From: Bacteroidales bacterium
GTDB taxonomy: Bacteria > Bacteroidota > Bacteroidia > Bacteroidales > Bacteroidaceae
NCBI GenBank assembly: GCA_030523615.1
Contig: JAUNIC010000007.1
Span: 1-36,337, forward strand
Direction: 5' to 3'
Length of the DNA: 36,337 bases
In this document: one piece after another, positions 30,166 to 36,337 of the stretch
How the letters are laid out: the number at the start of each line of letters is the position of its first letter
Numbering within the stretch: the stretch's first letter is position 1
Made by a program: the position numbers and the translations under genes
The notes under the pieces: model-generated
Databases searched by the model: none
The model's input: the letters and a program-made list of their open reading frames with translations, nothing else
Told to the model about the DNA's origin: nothing

Positions 30166-31320
30166 ATGAACCTCTACGACGTATATCCCCTCTTCGACGT
30201 CACCATCGAGCGCGGCCAAGGCTGCCACGTATGGGACGACAAGGGACAAGAATATCTCGACCTCTATGGCGGCCATGCCGTCATCAGCATCGGCCATTGC
30301 CATCCCCACTATGTGCAGAAGATGACCGAGCAACTCGGCCGCCTCAGCTTCTACAGCAACTCCGTGAAGAATCCTCTGCAGCAGCAGCTTGCCGAACGTC
30401 TGGGCCGTGCTTGCGGCTACGAAGACTATCAGCTCTTCCTCGTCAACAGCGGCGCCGAGGCCAACGAAAATGCCCTCAAGCTGGCCTCATTCCACAACGG
30501 ACGCACGCGCATCCTCAGCGCAGAGAAGGCCTTCCACGGACGCACCTCGCTCGCCGTCGAAGCTACCGCGAATCCCAAGATTATCGCTCCCGTCAACGCC
30601 AACGGCCATGTGACCTATCTGCCCCTCAACGACATCGCGGCTTGGGCCGACGAGATTGAGAAAGACGATGTCTGCGCCGTCATCATCGAATGCATCCAAG
30701 GCGTCGGCGGCATCCGCATGGCCACTCCTGCCTTCCTCCAGGCGCTCCGCATCCTCTGCGATGCCCACAACACCGTGCTCATCTGCGACGAAATCCAGTG
30801 TGGCTACGGCCGCAGCGGAAAGTTCTTCGCGCATCAGCACCTTGGCGTACAGCCCGATATGATCACCGTGGCCAAGGGCATCGCCAACGGCTTCCCCTGC
30901 GGCGGTGTACTCATCTCGCCCAAGTTCAAACCCGTCTACGGCCAACTCGGCACCACCTTCGGCGGCAACCATCAGGCTTGTGCCGCTGCCCTCGCCGTGC
31001 TCGACGTCATGGAGACGGAGCATCTCGTGGACAACGCCGCCAACGTGGGTGCTTACCTCATCGCCGAACTGCAAAAGATGCAGCAGACGCAAGCAGCCGA
31101 CGCTCCCGTCAAGATTGTCGACGTCCGCGGCCGTGGCCTCATGATCGGCATCGAACTCGACGCTCCCTACAAGGAGGTGCGCTCGCGTCTGCTCTTCGAC
31201 CACCACATCTTCACCGGCTGCAGCGGCACCAACGTGCTACGCCTCCTTCCTCCTCTTTGTCTCACTCAGGCCGAGGCCAACCGCTTCCTCGACGCCTTCA
31301 AACGCACTCTCACATCATGA
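30166..31320 (+). CDS. argD: N-acylornithine aminotransferase
   Basis: 384 residues. A class III PLP aminotransferase: 'FLVNSGAEANENALKLA' (91-107), 'FHGRTSLAVEATA', the aspartate in 'LICDEIQCGYGRSGKFF' (D208) and the Schiff-base lysine K237 in 'VAKGIANGFPCGG'. It converts acyl-glutamate semialdehyde to acylornithine with glutamate as donor. The G-rich tail of repeat copy F (GGAGGGGGG) lies about 9 bases before the ATG. The stop overlaps the next gene by 4 bases (ATGA). Confidence 0.95.
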   Translation: MNLYDVYPLFDVTIERGQGCHVWDDKGQEYLDLYGGHAVISIGHCHPHYVQKMTEQLGRLSFYSNSVKNPLQQQLAERLGRACGYEDYQLFLVNSGAEANENALKLASFHNGRTRILSAEKAFHGRTSLAVEATANPKIIAPVNANGHVTYLPLNDIAAWADEIEKDDVCAVIIECIQGVGGIRMATPAFLQALRILCDAHNTVLICDEIQCGYGRSGKFFAHQHLGVQPDMITVAKGIANGFPCGGVLISPKFKPVYGQLGTTFGGNHQACAAALAVLDVMETEHLVDNAANVGAYLIAELQKMQQTQAADAPVKIVDVRGRGLMIGIELDAPYKEVRSRLLFDHHIFTGCSGTNVLRLLPPLCLTQAEANRFLDAFKRTLTS

Positions 31321-32291
31321 AATCTTTCCTCTACGCCCGCGACCTCGGCGACCTCAAACAGGCGCTCGCGGAAGCACAAGAAATAAAAGCCGACCGCTAC
31401 AAATATGCTGAGCTCGGCCGCAACAAAACCGCTCTCCTCGTCTTCTTCAACAACAGCCTCCGCACCCGTCTTTCCACACAGAAGGCAGCGCAAAATCTCG
31501 GCATGAACGTCATCGTGCTCGACGTCAACGCCGGCGCCTGGAAGCTCGAGACGGAGCGTGGCGTCATCATGGACGGCGACAAGTCGGAGCATCTCCTCGA
31601 GGCCATCCCCGTCATGGCCAGCTATTGCGACGTCATCGGCATTCGTTCCTTCGCAGGTCTCAAGGACCGCGACTACGACTATGCCGAGACGGTCTACAAT
31701 CAGTTCGTCAAGCACAGCGGCAAACCCGTCTTCGCCATGGAGACGGCCACCGTGCACCCGCTTCAGGCTTTTGCCGACCTCATCACCATCGAGGAACACA
31801 AGACCGTGAAGCGTCCCAAGGTTGTGCTGACGTGGGCGCCCCATTGCCGTTGTCTGCCGCAGGCCGTGCCCGACAGCTTTGCCGAGTGGATGCTCGCTGC
31901 GCCCGATGTGGATCTCGTCATCACGCATCCCGAGGGCTACGAACTCGACCCGAAGTTTACCGAAGGCGCCACCATCGAATACGACCAACGCAAAGCCTTC
32001 GAGGGCGCCGATTTCATCTACGCCAAGAACTGGAGTTGCCCCGGTGTGACGCTGCCCGAGCACTACGGCGAGATGCTCCACGACTATCACGACATGATGC
32101 ACTGGACGGTCGACGCCGACCACATGGCGCTCACCAACGACGGCAAATTCATGCACTGCCTCCCCGTGCGCCGCGGCCTCATCGTCACCGACGACGTCAT
32201 CGAGGGCCCCAACAGCCTCGTCATCCCCGAAGCTGCCAACCGCGAAATCAGCGCAACTGTTGTCCTCAAACGCATCCTTGAAAGTCTCTAA
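31317..32291 (+). CDS. argF': N-succinylornithine carbamoyltransferase (SOTCase-type)
   Basis: 324 residues from the ATG at 31317 overlapping argD. Carbamoyl-phosphate binding 'SLRTRLSTQ' (47-55) replaces the classic STRTR. Long blocks ('AELGRNKTALLVFFN', 'WKLETERGVIMDGDK', 'FMHCLPVRRG', 'IPEAANREISATVVLKR') match the Bacteroides N-succinyl-L-ornithine carbamoyltransferase rather than ArgF. In that family the residue aligned with Glu92 of the Xanthomonas acetylornithine enzyme decides acyl preference; it is Pro90 in the B. fragilis enzyme and Ser90 here (DKS90EH). Ser at this position was reported to switch the acetyl enzyme to succinylornithine, so succinyl specificity is likely. It makes N-acylcitrulline. 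Confidence 0.92.
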   Translation: MKSFLYARDLGDLKQALAEAQEIKADRYKYAELGRNKTALLVFFNNSLRTRLSTQKAAQNLGMNVIVLDVNAGAWKLETERGVIMDGDKSEHLLEAIPVMASYCDVIGIRSFAGLKDRDYDYAETVYNQFVKHSGKPVFAMETATVHPLQAFADLITIEEHKTVKRPKVVLTWAPHCRCLPQAVPDSFAEWMLAAPDVDLVITHPEGYELDPKFTEGATIEYDQRKAFEGADFIYAKNWSCPGVTLPEHYGEMLHDYHDMMHWTVDADHMALTNDGKFMHCLPVRRGLIVTDDVIEGPNSLVIPEAANREISATVVLKRILESL

Positions 32292-32306
32292 AGCCTCATT
32301 TCTATC

Positions 32307-33092
32307 ATGATCAACGTCATCAAGATTGGCGGCAACGTCGTCGACAATCCGGCGCTTCTTAAGCAGTTCGTCAGCGACTTCGCTGCGCTCGACGGGCCCT
32401 GCGTGCTCGTTCACGGCGGCGGCGTCATGGCCTCGCAGATGCAGCGCCAGATGGGCATGACGCCCCTCATGGTCGAAGGTCGCCGCGTGACGGACGAAGA
32501 GACGCTTCGCATCGTCACCATGGTCTACGCCGGCTGGTGCGGCAAACACATCGCTGCGCTGCTTCAGGCCGCTGGACGCAACGCCATCAGTCTCTCCGGC
32601 TGCGACGCCAACGTCATCCGCGCCGACCGCCGTCCGCCACGCATGGTGAATGGCGAGCCCGTCGACTACGGTTTCGTGGGCGACGTCCATGCCGAAGGCG
32701 TCAACGCACAGTTCATTCTCCAGCTCCTCGACGCCGGCGTCACTCCCGTCTTCAACGCCATCAACCACAATGGTCACGGCGACCTCCTCAACACCAATGC
32801 CGACACCATCGCTTCGTGCGTGGCACAGGCTTTGGCACAACACACCGCCACGCGTCTCATCTATTGTTTTGAGAAGCCCGGCGTACTGCTCGACAAGGAC
32901 GACGACACCTCTGTTATCGACTCCATTACCCCGGCCTACTACGCCGAACTCAAAGCTGAGGGCCGCGTGGCCGACGGTATGCTCCCCAAGCTCGACAACG
33001 CCTTTGCAGCCATTGCCGCAGGTGTCGACAGCGTAGTCATCAAGCACGCCATGAATCTCGGCCGCAACATCGGCACCACTCTCCACGCATGA
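32307..33092 (+). CDS. argB: N-acylglutamate kinase
   Basis: 261 residues. An amino-acid-kinase fold with 'VIKIGGNVVDN' (4-14), 'VLVHGGGVMASQMQRQMG' (33-50) and 'GMLPKLDNAFAAIAAGV' (224-240), where Lys and Asp close the active site as in ArgB. It phosphorylates the gamma-carboxylate of N-acylglutamate. It starts 15 bases after argF' and overlaps the next gene by 4 bases. In this pathway the natural substrate is likely N-succinylglutamate; that is inferred from argF'. Confidence 0.94.
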   Translation: MINVIKIGGNVVDNPALLKQFVSDFAALDGPCVLVHGGGVMASQMQRQMGMTPLMVEGRRVTDEETLRIVTMVYAGWCGKHIAALLQAAGRNAISLSGCDANVIRADRRPPRMVNGEPVDYGFVGDVHAEGVNAQFILQLLDAGVTPVFNAINHNGHGDLLNTNADTIASCVAQALAQHTATRLIYCFEKPGVLLDKDDDTSVIDSITPAYYAELKAEGRVADGMLPKLDNAFAAIAAGVDSVVIKHAMNLGRNIGTTLHA

Positions 33093-34189
33093 ACACACTC
33101 ATCAACGACTCAATAGCCCTCCTTCGCCAGATGGTTGCCACTCCTTCTGTCACATTTGAAGAAGAGGCGGTGGGTAACCTCGTGGGCCAACATCTGCAGC
33201 AATGGGGCATCGACTGCTGTTACGAGCGCAACAACATCCTGGCCCTCAACCGCTACGCCTCGGCCGATCGCCCCACGCTCATGCTCTGTGCCCACCTCGA
33301 CACCGTGCCGCCCAACGCTGGCTACACGCGTGATCCCTACAGCGCAGGCAACGACGAAGACTGCATCTGGGGACTCGGCAGCAACGACGACGGCGGCAGC
33401 GTGGTGAGCATGATTGCAGCCTTCCGCCACTTCTACGAATCCACTACCCTGCCCTTCAACCTGCTCCTCGCGCTCTCTTGCGAGGAAGAACGCAGCGGCC
33501 CCAACGGCACGGCTCACCTGTGGACGGACGGCGTCATCAGCCACGCTCTCAACGCCGCCGGCCATCCGGGCGACTGGACGCCGCAATACGCCATCATCGG
33601 CGAACCCACCGGCGGACGCGCTGCCACCTCGGAGCGTGGTCTGCTCGTCATCGACGGCGAGGCACACGGCGTCAGCGGACACGCTGCCCGCAACGAAGGC
33701 GTCAACGCTCTCTACATCGCGCTCGACGACATCCAGCGACTCCGCACTTACAACTTCGACCGCGTCTCACCCACCATGGGCAGCGTCAAGCTGAGCGTCA
33801 CACAGATGGAATGCGGCACGGCGCACAACGTCATTCCCGACACTTGCCGTTTCGTGGTCGACATCCGTCCCACAGAGCAGTACACCAACGTCGAAATCCT
33901 CGAAGCGCTGCAGGGCATCTGCCAAAGCACGCTCACGGCTCGCAACCTCCGCAATCGCAGCAGCGCCACCCGCGACGACAGTCCTCTCGTCCGTGCCCTC
34001 AATGCCGTGGGCATCGACACGTTCTCGTCGCCCACCACCTCCGATTGGGTGCGCACGCCCTGCGACGCCATCAAGTTCGGTCCCGGTGAGAGCAGCCGCA
34101 GCCATCGCCCCGACGAATTCATCCTCGTCAGCGAAATCCGTCAAGCCATAGAAGACTACATCAACCTCATTGAAAACGTACTCCTATAG
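33089..34189 (+). CDS. M20 deacylase (likely N-succinylcitrulline desuccinylase / ArgE-like)
   Basis: 366 residues. An M20 metallopeptidase with di-zinc ligands His69 and Asp71 in 'CAHLDTVP', Asp100 in 'GLGSNDDGG', Glu133/Glu134 in 'LSCEEERSGP' and Glu172 in 'IGEPTGG'; the dimerisation insert lies at about 185-290. Position between argB and argH and similarity in layout to the B. thetaiotaomicron enzyme recalled as a desuccinylase (BT3549) support removal of the acyl group from acylcitrulline. An acetylornithine deacetylase role is less likely, because the carbamoyltransferase acts on the acylated substrate. Confidence 0.88.
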   Translation: MNTLINDSIALLRQMVATPSVTFEEEAVGNLVGQHLQQWGIDCCYERNNILALNRYASADRPTLMLCAHLDTVPPNAGYTRDPYSAGNDEDCIWGLGSNDDGGSVVSMIAAFRHFYESTTLPFNLLLALSCEEERSGPNGTAHLWTDGVISHALNAAGHPGDWTPQYAIIGEPTGGRAATSERGLLVIDGEAHGVSGHAARNEGVNALYIALDDIQRLRTYNFDRVSPTMGSVKLSVTQMECGTAHNVIPDTCRFVVDIRPTEQYTNVEILEALQGICQSTLTARNLRNRSSATRDDSPLVRALNAVGIDTFSSPTTSDWVRTPCDAIKFGPGESSRSHRPDEFILVSEIRQAIEDYINLIENVLL

Positions 34190-34225
34190 GTTCCTATAAA
34201 CCCACAAACCCAAAACCATTCCCAC

Positions 34226-35566
34226 GTGTCAACATTATGGAATAAAGGCACCAGTGCCACAGAATACGTCGACGAGTTCACCGTAGCAGGTGACCGCGTG
34301 CTCGACAACCGCCTCGCCAAATACGATGTCCTTGGCTCCATGGCCCACACCAAGATGCTCTGCAGCATCGGCCTCCTCACCGACGACGAACTCTCACAGA
34401 TCACCGCCGCTCTCGAAGACATTTTAGCCGACATCGAGCAGGGCAACTTCTGCGTAGAACCCGACGTCGAAGACATCCACTCCGAGGTGGAGCTCCTGCT
34501 GACGCGCCGCCTCGGCGAGGTGGGCAAGAAAATCCACTCCGGACGCTCGCGCAACGACCAAGTGCTCGTCGACGTCAAACTCTTCCTCCGCGACGAACTC
34601 CTCCAAGTGCGCCAGGAAGTGCTCGACCTCTTCGCCATACTCCAGCAACTCTCGGAACAGCACAAAGACGTGCTTCTGCCCGGCTACACCCATATGCAGG
34701 TCGCCATGCCGTCGAATTTCGGCCTATGGTTCGGCGCCTATGCCGAGGCCCTCGTCGACGATATGCACATGCTCTCAGCGGCATACCGCGTAGTCAATCA
34801 AAATCCGCTCGGTTCGGCAGCTGGCTACGGCAACTCCTTCCCCCTCGACCGCCAGATGACCACCGACCTCCTCGGCTTCGAGACGCTCAACTACAACAGT
34901 GTGGCGGCCCAACTCAGCCGCGGCAAGAGCGAACGCGCAGTGGCCAGCGCCATAGGTAGTGTGGCCCTCACGCTCAACAAGTTTGCGTCCGATTGCTGCA
35001 TGTACATGTGCCCCAACTTCGGCTTTATCCACTTCCCCGACAATCTCACCACGGGCTCGAGCATCATGCCTCACAAGAAGAACCCCGACGTGTGGGAAAT
35101 CATGCGCGGCCAGTGCAACCGCATCCTTTCGGTCGAGAACCAGATTGCACTCCTCTGCAGCAATCTGCCCCACGGCTACCACCGCTGTTCGCAGCTCCTG
35201 AAGGACATCCTCTTCCCCGCCCTCGAACTCATCCACCAGTGCCTCTTCATGGCGCGCTACATGCTGGAGCACATCGAGGTCAACGACCACATCTTGGACG
35301 ATGACGATAACGATGCGCTGCGCTACGATGACAAAACCTCGAAGTCTCAAGGCATCTACGACTATCTCTTCACGGTCGAGGAGGTGAACCGCCGCGCGCT
35401 GAACGGCATGCCTTTCCGCGACGCTTACAAGACGGTGGGCATCGAGGTCAACGAGGGGCGTTTCCACTACGACCATGCCGACCTGCACCACACTCACCTC
35501 GGCAGCATCCACAATCTCTGCAACGACAAGATTGCCGAGAAGATGCAGCGCGCCGCCGACTTTTAG
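34226..35566 (+). CDS. argH: Argininosuccinate lyase
   Basis: 446 residues. Fumarase/aspartase superfamily signature GSSIMPHKKNP (277-287), plus 'HSGRSRNDQV' (104-113) and 'GYTHMQVAMP' (153-162). It releases fumarate and arginine, the last step. The start is a GTG at 34226: the nearby ATG at 34236 is in another frame and stops at once, and no in-frame ATG precedes the conserved region. Near the C-terminus an extra acidic stretch of about 18 residues ('DNDALRYDDKTSKSQ') sits after 'HILDDD' where homologues go straight to the next helix. Confidence 0.95.
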   Translation: MSTLWNKGTSATEYVDEFTVAGDRVLDNRLAKYDVLGSMAHTKMLCSIGLLTDDELSQITAALEDILADIEQGNFCVEPDVEDIHSEVELLLTRRLGEVGKKIHSGRSRNDQVLVDVKLFLRDELLQVRQEVLDLFAILQQLSEQHKDVLLPGYTHMQVAMPSNFGLWFGAYAEALVDDMHMLSAAYRVVNQNPLGSAAGYGNSFPLDRQMTTDLLGFETLNYNSVAAQLSRGKSERAVASAIGSVALTLNKFASDCCMYMCPNFGFIHFPDNLTTGSSIMPHKKNPDVWEIMRGQCNRILSVENQIALLCSNLPHGYHRCSQLLKDILFPALELIHQCLFMARYMLEHIEVNDHILDDDDNDALRYDDKTSKSQGIYDYLFTVEEVNRRALNGMPFRDAYKTVGIEVNEGRFHYDHADLHHTHLGSIHNLCNDKIAEKMQRAADF

Positions 35567-35587
35567 TGCAGAAAAATCTATATTCCT

Positions 35588-35618
35588 TTTGCCGTTTGTG
35601 AAAAAAAACGTACATTTG
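35588..35618 (+). promoter_or_regulatory. Bacteroidota promoter for trmO
   Basis: TTTG (35588-35591), 19-base spacer, TACATTTG (35611-35618), 42 bases before the ATG. The -7 box lies in the loop of a perfect 12-bp inverted repeat (35590-35601 and 35629-35640). Confidence 0.72.
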
Positions 35619-35640
35619 CATCGTTTTATCACAAACGGCA
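35590..35640. repeat. Inverted repeat enclosing the trmO -7 box
   Basis: TGCCGTTTGTGA (35590-35601) and TCACAAACGGCA (35629-35640) are perfect 12-base inverted complements separated by 27 bases. It may act as an operator pair, or as a hairpin at the 3' end of argH; no U-tract follows. Confidence 0.7.
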
Positions 35641-35660
35641 TTTCATTTTCACTACTTTCC

Positions 35661-36323
35661 ATGAAAATCATCGCCCACATACGCACCGACTTCACCACGA
35701 AGTTTGGCGTGCCTCGCCAGGCAGGACTCATCGACGCCCTCGAGGGACGCATCGTCTTTGAGCCCGAGTACCGTGTAGCCGAAGCGCTGCGCGGTCTTGA
35801 CGGCTTTAGCCACCTCTGGCTCATCTGGGACTTCTCCGAAGCTCACCGCGACGAATGGTCGCCCACGGTACGTCCGCCACGCCTCGGTGGCAACCAGCGC
35901 ATGGGCGTCTTTGCCACGCGTTCTCCTTTCCGTCCTAACCCCATAGGCCTGTCCAGCGTGGAAATCAGTCGCATCGACCTCCACACTCCCGAAGGCCCCG
36001 TTATTTATATTAAAGGAGCGGACCTCATGGACAGCACGCCCATCTACGATATCAAGCCCTATCTGGCTTTCACCGATTCGCATCCCGATGCTCGCGGAGG
36101 CTTCACCGACGTGACGCGCCAGCAGACGGAACTCAACGTCGTCATCCCCGACAGCGTAGCGTCCCGTTTCAGCGACGAGAAACTCACCGCCCTTCGCGCC
36201 GTGCTGTCCCACGATCCGCGTCCGCACTATCACGACGACCCGGAACGCGTCTATGGTTTCGATTTCGCTGGCTGCGAGATTCATTTCCGCGTCGACAACG
36301 ACACGCTGACCGTGATAGATTGA
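35661..36323 (+). CDS. trmO: tRNA (t6A37) N6-methyltransferase TrmO (YaeB/TsaA)
   Basis: 220 residues from the ATG at 35661; the frame is open upstream through the end of argH, but that extension crosses the promoter. The TrmO signature 'RPPRLGGNQRMGVFATRSPFRPNPIGLSSV' (about 72-101) and 'DIKPYLAFTDS' (about 133-143) are intact, and the C-terminal third matches the family's second domain. It uses S-adenosylmethionine to methylate t6A37 of certain tRNAs to m6t6A. It is a single-gene unit, apparently complete at the window end. Confidence 0.93.
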   Translation: MKIIAHIRTDFTTKFGVPRQAGLIDALEGRIVFEPEYRVAEALRGLDGFSHLWLIWDFSEAHRDEWSPTVRPPRLGGNQRMGVFATRSPFRPNPIGLSSVEISRIDLHTPEGPVIYIKGADLMDSTPIYDIKPYLAFTDSHPDARGGFTDVTRQQTELNVVIPDSVASRFSDEKLTALRAVLSHDPRPHYHDDPERVYGFDFAGCEIHFRVDNDTLTVID

Positions 36324-36337
36324 AAACATAACTTCCC

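Noticed and set aside
31266-33098. A 610-codon minus-strand open frame opposite argF' and argB
   Set aside because: It spans two genes with complete family motifs on the plus strand. It is a codon-usage shadow.
27106-35566. A classical acetyl-cycle arginine pathway (ArgJ or ArgF)
   Set aside because: No argJ is present, and the carbamoyltransferase matches the succinylornithine type, not ornithine carbamoyltransferase.

Overview
The window is chromosomal DNA from a member of the Bacteroidota, order Bacteroidales, probably a fairly GC-rich relative of Prevotella or Bacteroides. The evidence is: -7 promoter boxes of the TAnnTTTG type upstream of most transcription units; an HU-HIG type DNA-binding protein; a Bacteroidota outer-membrane beta-barrel protein; DUF4491 and DUF4919-like proteins; and an arginine pathway built on an N-succinylornithine-type carbamoyltransferase. 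I see no rRNA, tRNA, CRISPR array, prophage or transposase gene.

Layout. 0.1-0.7 kb: an HU-like protein (+). 0.9-11.1 kb: minus-strand genes for envelope and exported proteins (outer-membrane beta-barrel protein; a membrane-anchored HTH regulator with a secreted barrel-like protein and a DUF4919-like protein; an exported C1 peptidase), a small DUF2442/DUF4160 pair bracketed by two copies of a hairpin repeat, and an Xaa-Pro aminopeptidase. 11.2-13.1 kb: a patatin-like phospholipase overlapping an ATP-grasp protein (+). 13.2-22.7 kb: two AspT/YidE-type transporters (-), a small membrane protein with a stand-alone RCK_C-like protein (+), a LysR regulator (-), tcdA (+), waaA and gltX (-). 22.7-23.3 kb: a long non-coding stretch with a structured repeat. 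23.3-26.8 kb: a tightly packed operon (Lrp/AsnC regulator, DUF4491, a C26-M19 fused amidohydrolase/dipeptidase, an FtsB-like protein, a small membrane protein). 27.1-35.6 kb: a complete arginine biosynthesis run, N-acylglutamate synthase (GNAT)-argG-argC-argD-argF'-argB-acylcitrulline deacylase-argH. 35.7-36.3 kb: trmO.

How the genes work together. The arginine cluster covers every dedicated step from glutamate to arginine, most likely through N-succinylated intermediates; carbamoyl phosphate comes from elsewhere. tcdA and trmO are unlinked but both modify t6A37 of tRNAs. waaA (LPS inner core), the beta-barrel proteins and the FtsB-like protein serve the envelope and division.

The most unusual content is non-coding. 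(1) A family of G/C-rich hairpin repeats, all built as a C-rich/G-rich stem-loop followed by a GGAGGGGGG-type tail. Two intergenic gaps are filled almost entirely by inverted pairs of it, one copy abuts a start codon, and two copies lie in frame inside genes. (2) Short tandem repeats at five or six loci, mostly in exact 7-bp register, with a different word at each locus, mostly in leaders and intergenic gaps but once inside the translated argC N-terminus. (3) A roughly 155-bp palindromic/tandem composite in the probable long leader of the second transporter.
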